This document shows, piece by piece, positions 1 to 8,622 of a DNA stretch of 64,000 nucleotides. Positions within the stretch are counted from its first letter, which is position 1; every line of letters starts with the position of its first letter. The notes beneath the pieces were generated by a model. It searched no databases. It had not been told where the DNA came from and saw only the letters and a program-made list of their open reading frames with translations. Source of the DNA: Delftia sp. PS-11 (GTDB taxonomy: Bacteria > Pseudomonadota > Gammaproteobacteria > Burkholderiales > Burkholderiaceae_C); contig NZ_JACSYA010000023.1 in NCBI RefSeq assembly GCF_029870285.1, forward strand, positions 54,029 through 118,028. Reading direction: 5' to 3'. The position numbers and the translations under genes are program-made.

Positions 1-98
1 AGATGGGCTTCCGCGTGGGCGACAACGCCCCCATGGCCTATGTCGAGCTGGTCGAGCGCGCTGAAGAAGCCGCCGCTGAAGCCCAGGCAGCTGAATAA
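1..98 (+). CDS. rplQ: 50S ribosomal protein L17, C-terminal end (partial)
   Basis: Only the last 31 complete codons lie in the window. They read MGFRVGDNAPMAYVELVER followed by an Ala/Glu-rich tail and TAA at 96-98. The GDNAPMAYVELV stretch is the conserved C-terminus of bacterial L17, a protein of the large ribosomal subunit. L17 is normally the last gene of the alpha (rpsM-rpoA-rplQ) operon, so the upstream chromosome should carry rpoA. The 5' part is missing because the window starts inside the gene. Confidence 0.93.
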   Translation, partial: MGFRVGDNAPMAYVELVERAEEAAAEAQAAE

Positions 99-119
99 TC
101 TGCTATAATATTGGTCTAC

Positions 120-196
<77 letters not shown>

Positions 197-200
197 AATT

Positions 201-233
201 AAAAAGGGTCACGACAATGTCGTGACCCTTTTT
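201..233 (+). terminator. Rho-independent terminator after tRNA-fMet
   Basis: A perfect hairpin has arms GGGTCACGAC and GTCGTGACCC around loop AAT. It is preceded by five A and followed by a run of T, so it could stop transcription in both directions. It begins 5 nt after the tRNA CCA. Confidence 0.93.
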
Positions 234-251
234 GTTTTGGTGCACTGAAAC

Positions 252-593
252 TCAGTGCTCTGTATCTCCCAATTGGCGCCCAACGCTGGGGCTCAGGCGC
301 GAGCGCAGGCGCTCGCGCACGCGGTGTGCGATTCCGTTGGCGATCTCCGGGCTCAGCACCTCGCTGATGTGGACCACCTCGTTGTAGTGCATGTACAGCA
401 GGCCGCGCAGCGTGCGGAAAGAATCACGGTGCTCCGATCCGCAGATGCCTGTGTCGTCTGCCAGCACGCGTTCGACCATGCCATGCTCTAGCAGCGCGAT
501 CTTGCAGATGAGTGCCTGGCGTACGATTTCCAGGTCGATCTCCTCCAGGCGGCTTTCCCATTCCTCGGGCAGAAAGCGGTTGGGCGGCATCAT
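252..593 (-). CDS. Small conserved-type protein of unknown function (113 aa)
   Basis: The product starts MMPPNRFLPEEWESRLEEID and is mostly helical, charged and without a signal peptide or membrane segment. I do not recognise a domain. The start was set at 593 because AGGAG lies 7 nt upstream; the open frame continues upstream but without good codon structure. The gene faces the terminator after tRNA-fMet and is separated from the next gene by about 470 nt. Cysteines occur at ALICKIALL and TGICGSEH. The coding call rests on the strong ribosome site and its plausible amino-acid composition; the function is unknown. Confidence 0.6.
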   Translation of the reverse strand: MMPPNRFLPEEWESRLEEIDLEIVRQALICKIALLEHGMVERVLADDTGICGSEHRDSFRTLRGLLYMHYNEVVHISEVLSPEIANGIAHRVRERLRSRLSPSVGRQLGDTEH

Positions 594-1071
594 GGCGAAA
601 CTCCTGTTGGGCGTTTGTAGGGGCGAGGCTGGCGCGGCCCAAGGGCCTGGGCCACCAGGATCACCTGGGCGGTCCTCTGGGGTGAAACGAAGAAGGCCTG
701 AGCGTTCAGGCCACTCTGCAGCTGTCGTGCCCGTGCCACCTGACCCGGTAAAACAGCCATGGGTCCACGGGCTGCAGGGCAACTGTGGGCAGACCTTCTG
801 GCGTGGGCATGGGTCGGGGCTGGCTTACAGCAAATTGTGCGCAGGATCCATTGCACTCCCTTTATGTCCTGAGGCTCTTGATGTGGGTCAAGCATGCGTG
901 GCGCCGTCCCCATGGAGTGCGTTTTGCGATGCTGCACTGCATCATGATGACACCATGCCGCAGCCATGGCCAATGCCCTTTCAGTGTTGCTGGCCTTTGC
1001 CAGCGAGTCACAGGGCCGCTGATTGACCGGGTGGCGCTGCGGCGCACTCTGGTACAGAAAGGATGACGCGC
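594..1071. other. Intergenic stretch without a recognisable gene
   Basis: About 470 nt separate the divergent small gene and the symporter gene. Several short open frames run through it on both strands, but none has a ribosome site together with a recognisable product. It should hold the promoters of both flanking genes; I could not pick out a convincing -35/-10 pair. Confidence 0.5.
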
Positions 1072-2577
1072 ATGCTCCAGAAAATCGTGGCGATGTTTCG
1101 CTACTTCAACGCGGCCGTGCCCTTTAGGCTTATCCCGGCCCTTGTCACCACGCTGGTGCTGGTGGGTATGCTGCTCATTCCCGCGCCGGCGGATCTGACG
1201 CCCAAGGCCTGGCAGTTGGTGGCCATCTTCATCACCACCATCGTGGCCATCATTCTCAAGGTCATGCCCATTGGCGTCATGGCCCTGATGGCCATTGTCA
1301 TTGTGTCGCTGTCGCAGGTCACCTCTGATTCGTCCAAGGGGGCCATTGCCGATGCGCTGGGCAGCTTCTCCAGCCCGCTGATCTGGCTGATCGTGGTGGC
1401 CATCCTGATTTCACGCGGCCTCAAGAAAACCGGCCTGGGCAACCGCATCGGCCTGATGTTCATCGCGCTGCTGGGCAAGCGGACCTTGGGCATTGGCTAT
1501 GGCCTGACCATCTGCGAGCTGGTCCTCGCCCCCTTCACACCCAGCAACACCGCGCGCGGTGGCGGCATCGTCCATCCGGTCATGAAGTCCATCGCCAACG
1601 CCTTCGATTCGGACCCAGCCAAGGGTACGCAGGGCAAAGTGGGCACCTATCTGGCCCTGGTGAACTATCACGCCAATCCCATCACCTCGGCCATGTTCCT
1701 CACGGCCACGGCACCCAATCCGCTGGTGGTGAACTATGTGGCCAAGGCCACGAATCAGGCCTTTCACCTGAGCTGGGGCACCTGGGCGCTGTGCATGCTG
1801 CTGCCTGGCTTGCTGTGCCTGCTGCTGATGCCGCTGGTCATCTATCTGCTGTCGCCGCCAGAGGTCAAGGCCACACCGAATGCGGTGGAGTATGCGCGCA
1901 GCGAGATGGCGCGCATGGGGCCTTTGTCAGGCAGCGAGCGCGTCATGCTGGGCACTTTTGCCCTGATGCTGCTGCTGTGGGCCAATGTGCCGGCCATGCT
2001 GCTGGGGCCCGCCTGGACGCTGGACCCTACCGTGGTGGCTTTCCTGGGCCTGTTCGCGCTCATCATCACCGGCACCATTGACTGGGACGACGTGCTGTCG
2101 GAGAAAAGCGCCTGGGACACGCTGGTGTGGTTCGGTGCCCTGGTCATGCTGGCCGAGCAGCTCAACAAGGTGGGCGTGACGGCCTGGTTTTCGCTGGGCA
2201 TGAAAAATGCCATCGTGGCCAGCGGCCTGGGCTGGCTGCCCGTGGCCTGCGTTCTGGTGCTGGCCTTCGTCTTCTCGCACTACCTGTTCGCCAGCACCAC
2301 GGCCCATATCAGCGCCATGATGCTGGCTTTTCTGACGGTCGCAGTGCAACTGATTCCGCAGGAATACGTGGTGCCCTTCATGCTGATGATGACGGCGGGC
2401 TCGGCCATCATGATGACGCTGACCCACTATGCCACCGGGACTTCTCCCATCATCTTCGGCAGCGGCTACGTCACCATGGGCAATTGGTGGCGCGTGGGTT
2501 TTGTCATGTGCGTGTTCGAGCTGCTGGTCTTCGCCGTGGCCGGCAGCGCCTGGTGGAAGCTGCTGGGGTTTTGGTGA
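1072..2577 (+). CDS. DASS-family anion:sodium symporter (dicarboxylate/citrate type)
   Basis: The 501-aa protein is almost entirely hydrophobic helices and belongs to the divalent anion:Na+ symporter family (CitT/YbhI/2-oxoglutarate-malate translocator group). It should import di- or tricarboxylates across the inner membrane. Family-type features are the APFTPSNTARGGGIVHPVMK segment in the first half, corresponding to the first SNT substrate/Na+ loop, and the TAGSAIMMTLTHYATGTSPI segment in the second half, its repeat counterpart. Start 1072 was preferred over the in-frame ATG at 1063 because AAAGGA at 1058-1063 then has an 8-nt spacer. The exact substrate cannot be told. It is a single gene, ending in a hairpin that separates it from the convergent operon. 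Confidence 0.88.
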   Translation: MLQKIVAMFRYFNAAVPFRLIPALVTTLVLVGMLLIPAPADLTPKAWQLVAIFITTIVAIILKVMPIGVMALMAIVIVSLSQVTSDSSKGAIADALGSFSSPLIWLIVVAILISRGLKKTGLGNRIGLMFIALLGKRTLGIGYGLTICELVLAPFTPSNTARGGGIVHPVMKSIANAFDSDPAKGTQGKVGTYLALVNYHANPITSAMFLTATAPNPLVVNYVAKATNQAFHLSWGTWALCMLLPGLLCLLLMPLVIYLLSPPEVKATPNAVEYARSEMARMGPLSGSERVMLGTFALMLLLWANVPAMLLGPAWTLDPTVVAFLGLFALIITGTIDWDDVLSEKSAWDTLVWFGALVMLAEQLNKVGVTAWFSLGMKNAIVASGLGWLPVACVLVLAFVFSHYLFASTTAHISAMMLAFLTVAVQLIPQEYVVPFMLMMTAGSAIMMTLTHYATGTSPIIFGSGYVTMGNWWRVGFVMCVFELLVFAVAGSAWWKLLGFW

Positions 2578-2586
2578 GCACTGTAC

Positions 2587-2625
2587 GCGGGGCAGGCTGC
2601 GGCCTCACGGCCTGCGTTGCCCCGC
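2587..2625. terminator. Long hairpin between convergent genes
   Basis: GCGGGGCA at 2587-2594 pairs with TGCCCCGC at 2618-2625, and the inner GGCC arms can pair too. It lies between the stops of the symporter (2577) and the convergent peroxidase-like gene (2636). There is no T-tract, so it may be a weak terminator or an mRNA 3'-end stabiliser. Confidence 0.45.
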
Positions 2626-2635
2626 CTGGCCGTGA

Positions 2636-3229
2636 TCAGGCTGCCGCTGCGCGCTGCGGCTCGCCCAGCGACAGCATGAGGCGGTTGGCCCAGTTGAAGA
2701 AGGCCGCGCCATGCAGCACATCGGAGATGGCTGCGTCATCCAGTCCGGCGGCGCGCAGTGCGTCGATGTGGGCGGGCTCCAGCGCCGGCGGCGTCTGTGT
2801 CAGCGCCACAGCGGCGGTGACGATGGCATTCCAGCGCGGGCCCAGGTCCGTGCCAGGGCCCTCGTCCAGCAGGCGGTCCACATCGCCGCCACGGCGCGAG
2901 AAGTGCGTGGCAAAGCGCGCATGGACCGAGGCGCAGTAGATGCAGCCATTGGCGCGTGAGGTGGCCGCTGCGGCCAGTTCACGCTCGGCACGCGGCAGGC
3001 CGGCGTCGGGGTTGTAGAAGATGTCCTTGTCGGTGCGCGTGCGTGCGCCCAGTGCGTCCGGGTCGCGTGCCAGCAGCCGGAAGTAGGGCGATTGCGCGCG
3101 CGAGGCATCGACCAGCCCGGCGTAGTGGCGCTCGGTCAGTTCGCTCTCGTCCAGCGGCGCAATCCAGGGCAGCCAGTCGAGCTGCTCCTGGGTGAAGACC
3201 TGGGGCGCGGCGGTGTTGGATGTGCTCAT
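2636..3229 (-). CDS. AhpD/CMD-family alkylhydroperoxidase-like protein (Avi_7169-type)
   Basis: This 197-aa protein of the carboxymuconolactone-decarboxylase (CMD) superfamily has the AhpD-like redox centre C96-I-Y-C99 with H103 four residues later. Proteins with this CxxC...H site act as thiol peroxidases or disulfide relay proteins. It is the last gene of a seven-gene operon; its ATG overlaps the TGA of the preceding CMD gene by 4 nt. From memory, this gene order (luciferase-like monooxygenase plus two CMD proteins plus a peptide-type ABC importer) matches the TIGRFAM set KPN_01858/KPN_01854/Avi_7170/Avi_7169. The natural substrate of the system is not known to me. A role in detoxifying a peroxide made by, or feeding electrons to, the flavin enzyme is inference. 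Confidence 0.82.
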   Translation of the reverse strand: MSTSNTAAPQVFTQEQLDWLPWIAPLDESELTERHYAGLVDASRAQSPYFRLLARDPDALGARTRTDKDIFYNPDAGLPRAERELAAAATSRANGCIYCASVHARFATHFSRRGGDVDRLLDEGPGTDLGPRWNAIVTAAVALTQTPPALEPAHIDALRAAGLDDAAISDVLHGAAFFNWANRLMLSLGEPQRAAAA

Positions 3230-3915
3230 GGCTGGGTGTGCTCCGCAGTGGATGGGGTGGCTGCCGGGGCGGCCGGCCGTGCGGCAAGCACGCGCAGTCC
3301 CGCCACGACGCGGATCTGGAAAGACAGGAAGGAGGCGAGCTGCGAGAGGATGACGATGTCCGTTTCGCTCCAGCCTGCCTGCTGCAGCGCCTGCAGGGCC
3401 GCAGCGCTGGCATCGCGCGGGTGATAGGCCAGCAGGTGGGCATGCGCCAGCGCGGCTGTCAGGCGCCGGCCCAGCAGGGCGGCATGCGCCGGGTCCACGG
3501 CGTAGGACGGGCCGGGCTGGTCTTCGCGGCTCAGGGGGCCTGCAGGGTAGCGGCCATAGGGGCCATGCGGGCCGCTGCCTGCCTGCAGGCTTTGCGCCCG
3601 GCCCCGCACCACTTCGGAGGCGATGGCGGCGGCCAGCTCCGCATCCTCGGCCGCCAGGGCCTTGGCATAGAAGCTGGCGCTGCGCTGCTCGCCGTGCAGG
3701 CCCGCAGTGAAGGCCGCCAGCGCCAGCCGCTCGCGCCGCGAGACGGACCCGGCCACCGGCTCTGAGGGAGTGAACAATGCGGCAAAGCTTTGCTGCGCCT
3801 GGCTGCGCGCCTGGGCGCGGTGTCGGCGCACGCTGTCCAGCGTGCTGCCGGGTTCAATGCCCGCGAGGTGGTCTATCACGTCGTCGGGAAAGTGCAAGGT
3901 CGCGGAGGTGTTCAT
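3226..3915 (-). CDS. CMD-domain protein lacking cysteine (Avi_7170-type)
   Basis: The 229-aa product resembles CMD proteins, with the helical pattern LGRRLTAALAHAHLLAYHP, but contains no cysteine at all, so it cannot use the CxxC chemistry of AhpD. The ATG at 3913-3915 follows the stop of the luciferase-like gene by 2 nt, and its TGA overlaps the next CMD gene (ATGA). The tight coupling suggests it forms a complex with its Cys-containing neighbour or with the monooxygenase. That is inference; binding a hydrophobic substrate or acting as a structural subunit are alternatives. Confidence 0.78.
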   Translation of the reverse strand: MNTSATLHFPDDVIDHLAGIEPGSTLDSVRRHRAQARSQAQQSFAALFTPSEPVAGSVSRRERLALAAFTAGLHGEQRSASFYAKALAAEDAELAAAIASEVVRGRAQSLQAGSGPHGPYGRYPAGPLSREDQPGPSYAVDPAHAALLGRRLTAALAHAHLLAYHPRDASAAALQALQQAGWSETDIVILSQLASFLSFQIRVVAGLRVLAARPAAPAATPSTAEHTQP

Positions 3916-3917
3916 GG

Positions 3918-5030
3918 TCAGGCGGGTTGGAGCAGTCCGGCTCGGGCTGCTGGTGGATGTGTCGGAGCGGACGCATGCGCCGGGCCGGGGGTGCGGCGCC
4001 AGCCCAGCGCGGGCGCCACGTCCGAGGCCGTCAGTTCGATGGAGCGCAGGATGGCCTCGTGCGGCGGGTCGATGGAGTGCACCTGGAAAACGATGTCGGT
4101 GGCGCGCGCCAGCGCCGTATCGGCATGCAGCGAGGCGATCACATCGTCCGGCGTGCCCACATGCGCGTCATAGGCGGCGATGAGTTCGGCCAGCGGCGCT
4201 TGCGGGTCCACGCGCGCTGCCCATTGCGCAGGCGATGCGGCATGGCGCTGGGCCAGGCGGCGCAGGCCTGCCTCGGCCCAGCGCAAGGCCTCCTGGCGGC
4301 TGTCTGCGACGAACAGTGTGCGCGAGCCCAGGATGCGCGCGCCCTGGCCTGCCGGCAGTGCCGAAAGATAGGCATCGATGATGGGGTTCTGGATGTCGGA
4401 CAGCGTGGCCTGGGGTGCGCCTGCGGGGCGTGGCTGGGTGCGCGACAGCATCAGCCCGTCGCCGTTGGCGCCGGCGCGTGCGCCGCCTTCGGCGGAGAAA
4501 GTGGCTTGCCAGATACGTTGCAGCAGCTGGGGCGCAGCCGGGTACAGGCGCACGCCGCCGGCGAGTTCGCGCCCGGCCCATGCATCCTGCAGCACCGCGA
4601 AGTTGCGCGCAAAGACTGCGCCGCGATCGATGCCCTGCACGCCGAAGGCTTCGAAGGATTCGGCGGTGCCGCCCGTGCCCAGGCCGACTTCGAGCCGTCC
4701 GCCCGACAGCAGGTCCAGCACGGCTGCATCTTCGGCCACGCGCAGCGCGTTTTCCAGCGGCAGCGTGACCACGCCCGTGCCGAGGCGGATGCGTTGCGTG
4801 CGTGCCGCCACATGCGCCAGGAAGACAAAGGGCGACGGCAGGCCGCCTTCGTTTTCATGGAAATGGTGCTGCGCGATCCAGGCCGAATCAAAGCCATGGG
4901 CTTCGGCATGGGCGATCTGAGCGGCCACCAGGCGGTAGCGCTCGCCAGCGGGCACGTCGTCGAGCAGGCGGCTGAAGAAGCCCAGGCGCGGGCCGCTGCG
5001 CGTGCGGGAGTCAGGCGGGGTGAGGGACAA
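3918..5030 (-). CDS. Luciferase-like FMN-dependent monooxygenase (KPN_01858-type)
   Basis: The 370-aa protein has the TIM-barrel signature of bacterial luciferase-like monooxygenases: LGFFSRLLDD at the N-terminus, AHAEAHGFDSAWIAQHHF, RIRLGTGVVTLPLENALRVA and LSGGRLEVGLGTGG. Such enzymes use reduced FMN and O2 to oxidise small molecules, for example desulfonation, Baeyer-Villiger or N-oxygenation reactions. The start is TTG at 5028-5030, with AAAAGGAG 8 nt upstream; it lies inside the end of the ABC ATPase gene, so the two genes overlap by 20 nt. No flavin reductase gene is in the operon, so FMNH2 must come from elsewhere. The co-transcribed importer suggests that the substrate is taken up from outside. 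Confidence 0.88.
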   Translation of the reverse strand: MSLTPPDSRTRSGPRLGFFSRLLDDVPAGERYRLVAAQIAHAEAHGFDSAWIAQHHFHENEGGLPSPFVFLAHVAARTQRIRLGTGVVTLPLENALRVAEDAAVLDLLSGGRLEVGLGTGGTAESFEAFGVQGIDRGAVFARNFAVLQDAWAGRELAGGVRLYPAAPQLLQRIWQATFSAEGGARAGANGDGLMLSRTQPRPAGAPQATLSDIQNPIIDAYLSALPAGQGARILGSRTLFVADSRQEALRWAEAGLRRLAQRHAASPAQWAARVDPQAPLAELIAAYDAHVGTPDDVIASLHADTALARATDIVFQVHSIDPPHEAILRSIELTASDVAPALGWRRTPGPAHASAPTHPPAARAGLLQPA

Positions 5031-6696
5031 AATCGATGCTCCTTTTGCCGGGAATGGCGTCCATGAGTTCACGTGTGTAGTCGCTGGCGGGGCGCAGGAA
5101 GACGTCCTCGACGCTGCCCGCATCGACCACCCGGCCCGCGCGCAGCACCGACACCGTGTCGGCAATCTGCCGCACCACGGCCAGGTCGTGCGAGATGAAG
5201 AGATAGGTCAGGCCCAGGTCCTGCTGCAGTTGCGCCAGCAGTGCCAGGATCTGGGCCTGTACGGTCACATCCAGTGCCGAGACGGCTTCGTCCAGCACCA
5301 CCACTTCGGGCTGCAGCACCAGGGCCCGTGCGATCGCCACGCGCTGGCGCTGGCCGCCCGACAGTGCATGCGGGCGCCGCTGCAGCACGGCAGGCGGCAG
5401 GCCCACGCGCTCCAGCATGTCATGCACGCGGCGGCTGCGCTCCCCGGGCGGCAGCGGCTCGAAGTTGCGCAGCGGCTCTTCGATGATGTCAAAGATGCTC
5501 TGGCGCGGGTCCAGCGAGCTGAAGGGGTTCTGGTAGACCAGTTGCACCTTGCGGCGCAACTGGCGCAGCGCCTCGCCGCGCAGGGCCGTGACTTCGGTGC
5601 CCGCGACGCGGATGCGTCCTGCCGTGGGCCGGCCCAGGCCGACGATGTCGCGGATGGTGGTGGTCTTGCCCGAGCCCGATTCGCCCACGATGGCATGCGT
5701 GCTGCCTCGGCGCACGCGCAGCGAGACGCCATCCACGGCGCGCAGGATGGCGCTGCCCCGCGCCTGGCCGGGTACCGCGAATTCATGCACCAGGTCTTCG
5801 ACTTCGATGGCCCAGTCATCGGCAGCGGCCGGCGCCTTGACGCGGCGTGGCGCCGGTGTCAGGGATGGCGCATCCGACAGCAGTCGCCGGGTGTAGGCGC
5901 TTTGCGGGTTGCGCAGCAGGTCCAGCGTCGGGCCTTGTTCCTGGATGCGGCCACCTTGCATGACGACGAGGCGGTGGGCCCGGTCGGCTGCCACGCCCAG
6001 GTCATGGGTGACCAGCAGGACCGCAGTGCCGGTTTCGCGGCGCAGCTCGTCGATGAGGTCCAGGATGCGCCGCTGCACCGTCACGTCCAGCGCGCTTGTG
6101 GGTTCGTCGGCAATGATGAGGGCGGGCCGCAGCGCGACGGCGATGGCGATGAGCACGCGCTGGCGCATGCCGCCAGACAGCTCGTGCGGGTACTGGCGCG
6201 CGCGCAGCGCAGGCTGTGACAGGCCGACGCGCGCCAGCAGCTCCACCACGCGTGCCTCGATGGCCGCACGGTCGCGCAGGCCGTGGATGCGCAGGATTTC
6301 GCCGACCTGCTCGCCGACGGTGCGCACCGGGTTGAGCGAGGTGGTCGGGTCCTGCGGCACCAGGCTGACCACGCGGCCACGGATGCTGTTCCAGCGCGCG
6401 GCTGGCCAGTCCGAGACTTCGGTGCCCTGCAGCTGGATGCTGCCCTGCTGGCGGCGGCCGTTGCCGGCCAGCAGTCCGATCACGGCCTGTGCCGTGGTGG
6501 TCTTACCCGAGCCCGACTCGCCCACCAGGGCCACGACTTCGCCGGGGGCGACCGAAAACGATACGCCATGGACCACGCGCTGCTCCTGGCCCGCATGGTC
6601 GCGGTAGGCGACGGCCAGATCCCGCACGGCGAGCACAGGCGTGGCTGCGGCGGCGCCTGCCGTATCGGCGGCGCGTTCTGCGAGGATGGCGCTCAT
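5011..6696 (-). CDS. Dipeptide/nickel-type ABC transporter, fused double ATP-binding protein
   Basis: The 561-aa protein joins two nucleotide-binding domains, like DppD and DppF in one chain. The first has Walker A GESGSGKTTT (about residue 59), signature LSGGMRQR and Walker B ALIIADEPTSALD. The second has GESGSGKTTT, LSGGQRQR and VVVLDEAVSALD. Both sites look competent, so it should power uptake through the two permeases upstream. The ATG at 6694-6696 overlaps the preceding permease stop (ATGA). The fused format is common in GsiA/YejF-type systems. Peptide-family importers also carry opines, glutathione, nickel and modified amino acids, so the family does not fix the substrate. Confidence 0.92.
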   Translation of the reverse strand: MSAILAERAADTAGAAAATPVLAVRDLAVAYRDHAGQEQRVVHGVSFSVAPGEVVALVGESGSGKTTTAQAVIGLLAGNGRRQQGSIQLQGTEVSDWPAARWNSIRGRVVSLVPQDPTTSLNPVRTVGEQVGEILRIHGLRDRAAIEARVVELLARVGLSQPALRARQYPHELSGGMRQRVLIAIAVALRPALIIADEPTSALDVTVQRRILDLIDELRRETGTAVLLVTHDLGVAADRAHRLVVMQGGRIQEQGPTLDLLRNPQSAYTRRLLSDAPSLTPAPRRVKAPAAADDWAIEVEDLVHEFAVPGQARGSAILRAVDGVSLRVRRGSTHAIVGESGSGKTTTIRDIVGLGRPTAGRIRVAGTEVTALRGEALRQLRRKVQLVYQNPFSSLDPRQSIFDIIEEPLRNFEPLPPGERSRRVHDMLERVGLPPAVLQRRPHALSGGQRQRVAIARALVLQPEVVVLDEAVSALDVTVQAQILALLAQLQQDLGLTYLFISHDLAVVRQIADTVSVLRAGRVVDAGSVEDVFLRPASDYTRELMDAIPGKRSIDFVPHPA

Positions 6697-7640
6697 GCCT
6701 GCCTCCCGGTGAATGCCGTGCCGATGCGGTTGGCGGCCAGCACCACGGCCACCACGATCAGACCCGGTGCCGTGGTCAGCCACCATGCGGTGGCGATGTA
6801 GTTGCGGCCCTCGGCGATCAGCAGTCCCCACTCGGGGGTCGGGGGCGGTGCGCCGTAGCCCAGAAAGCCCAGCGTGGAGATGGCCAGGATGGCCGAGCCG
6901 AACTGCAGCGCCGCCAGGGCCGCGACCGAGGTCAGCGAATTGGGCAGCACATGGCGCCACAGCACGGCGGCAAAGCGTGCGCCGCTGCCGAATGCGGCCT
7001 CCACATAGTCCGAGCGGCGCACGCGCACCACCTCCGAGCGCACCAGGCGCGCAAAGCTGGCCACCGAGACTGCGCCCACCGCGATGGCCGCATTGATGGT
7101 GCCAAAGCCCAGCACGATGATGATGGTCAGCGACAGCAGCAGCGAGGGCACGGCCAGCAGCACATCGACCAGGCGCATCAGCGCATCTTCGGTGCGCCCG
7201 CCCGTGGCGCCGGCCAGCAATCCGATCAGCGTGCCCGCCAACAGGCCTGTGGCCACCGCCACGAAGGCGCCCGACAGCGAGTGGACGGCGCCATGCACCA
7301 CGCGGGCCCACAGATCGCGCCCCAACGCATCCGTGCCCAGCCAGTGCGCTGCGCTGGGGGCCAGCAGCTGCTGCCCGACCTGCCCGGCGAGCGGGTTCTG
7401 GTGGGCGAACCAGCCCGGCGCCAGCGCCCACAGCGCGGCCAGGCCGATCACCAGCCAGGCCAGGGCCAGTGTGGGCGGCGTGTGGCGCAGACCTTGCAGC
7501 CGGGTGCGCACGGCGGCGTATGCGCTGGTGCGCAGCGCGGCCGGACGTGCCGCAGCCGGTGCTGGCAGTGCGGTGGGCGTGGCCGGTGCACTCCCGGCGT
7601 CGAAGGTCTGGGGCAGGGCATTCGAGGCGGCGGTATTCAT
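6693..7640 (-). CDS. ABC transporter permease, DppC type
   Basis: This 315-aa membrane protein has the OppC/DppC N-terminal region (FAHQNPLAGQVGQQLLAPSA, then HWLGTDALGRDLWARVVHGA) and the cytoplasmic EAA-type loop VEAAFGSGARFAAVLWRHVL that docks on the ATPase. It forms a heterodimeric channel with the next permease upstream in the operon. It overlaps both neighbours by 4 nt (ATGA at each junction), which indicates strong translational coupling. Confidence 0.92.
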   Translation of the reverse strand: MNTAASNALPQTFDAGSAPATPTALPAPAAARPAALRTSAYAAVRTRLQGLRHTPPTLALAWLVIGLAALWALAPGWFAHQNPLAGQVGQQLLAPSAAHWLGTDALGRDLWARVVHGAVHSLSGAFVAVATGLLAGTLIGLLAGATGGRTEDALMRLVDVLLAVPSLLLSLTIIIVLGFGTINAAIAVGAVSVASFARLVRSEVVRVRRSDYVEAAFGSGARFAAVLWRHVLPNSLTSVAALAALQFGSAILAISTLGFLGYGAPPPTPEWGLLIAEGRNYIATAWWLTTAPGLIVVAVVLAANRIGTAFTGRQA

Positions 7641-8584
7641 GGCCGGTTCTCCACGGAGTGGCGCAGGCGCGGATCGAGCAGCGGGTACAGAAGATCCACG
7701 GCGAGGTTGATGAGCACGAAGGCTGTGGCAGAGACCATGACCACGGCCTGGAGCACGGCAGTGTCCTGATTGCCCACGGCCTGCTGGGTCAGCGTGCCCA
7801 GGCCGTTGAGGCCGAACACGGCCTCGGTCACGACGGCGCCGGCCAGCAGCTCACCGAACAGCACGCCGGCAATGGTCAGCGTGGGCAGCAGGGCGTTGCG
7901 TGCCACGTGGCGCAGCAGCACCCAGCTGCGCGAGGCGCCCTTGGCGCGTGCCACGGCCACGAAAGGCTGTGCCAGTACGGCATCGATATTGCGCAGCAGC
8001 ACCTGGGCCAGCGGCGCCGAGATGGGCACGGCCAGCGTCAGCGTGGGCAGCACCAGTCCTTCCCAGGGGCCGGGGTGGATGACGGCGATCCAGCCCAGGC
8101 GGAACGACACCACCTGGATCAGCATGATGCCCAGCCAGAACACGGGCACCGAGACAAAGACCGAAGGCAGTGCATGCAGCGCACGGCGCAGCCCGGACCA
8201 TGGCGCGAGGCTGGCGGCCGCCGCCAGCGCCAGGGCCAGCAGCGAGGCCGTGGCAAAGCCCAGGGCAGCGAGCCGCAGCGTGGGCGGCAGGCTGGTGGCC
8301 AGGCCCTGGCTCACGGGCACGCCCGCCTGCAGCGAGTAGCCGAAGTGGCCTGTGAGAAACTGGCCCAGCGTATGCAGGTACTGTTGCCACACCGGCTGGT
8401 CCGAGCCGTAGGCGGCCCGGATGTCGGCGATCTCCTGCGGACCCAGGCCCAGTTCGGGGTTGAGGAACTTGATCAGCACGGCGTCGCCCGGCAGCAGCTG
8501 CAACAGAACGAACGAGACCGTGAAGGCCGCCCACAGCACCAGGATGGCCTGGGCGATGCGGCTCAACAGATAGCGGCGCGGCAT
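7637..8584 (-). CDS. ABC transporter permease, DppB type
   Basis: The 315-aa inner-membrane permease has the typical DppB start (RYLLSRIAQAILVLWAAFTV), the LLPGDAV motif and a late coupling loop VAVARAKGASRSWVLLRHVA. About six membrane segments can be read. It lies 38 nt after the binding-protein gene and overlaps the second permease by 4 nt. It pairs with the DppC-type subunit. Confidence 0.92.
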   Translation of the reverse strand: MPRRYLLSRIAQAILVLWAAFTVSFVLLQLLPGDAVLIKFLNPELGLGPQEIADIRAAYGSDQPVWQQYLHTLGQFLTGHFGYSLQAGVPVSQGLATSLPPTLRLAALGFATASLLALALAAAASLAPWSGLRRALHALPSVFVSVPVFWLGIMLIQVVSFRLGWIAVIHPGPWEGLVLPTLTLAVPISAPLAQVLLRNIDAVLAQPFVAVARAKGASRSWVLLRHVARNALLPTLTIAGVLFGELLAGAVVTEAVFGLNGLGTLTQQAVGNQDTAVLQAVVMVSATAFVLINLAVDLLYPLLDPRLRHSVENRP

Positions 8585-8622
8585 GGCGGCAACTCCTGGC
8601 AGGTGCGGCAGCGGTCAGCGCT

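Noticed and set aside
3918..5165. Longer luciferase-like protein starting at 5165
   Set aside because: The extra 45 residues are a shadow of the ABC ATPase end; TTG at 5030 with AAAAGGAG fits better.
5011..7431. 806-residue form of the ABC ATPase
   Set aside because: The extra N-terminus is low-complexity antisense-like sequence inside the permease gene; ATG 6696 with the ATGA overlap is the clear start.
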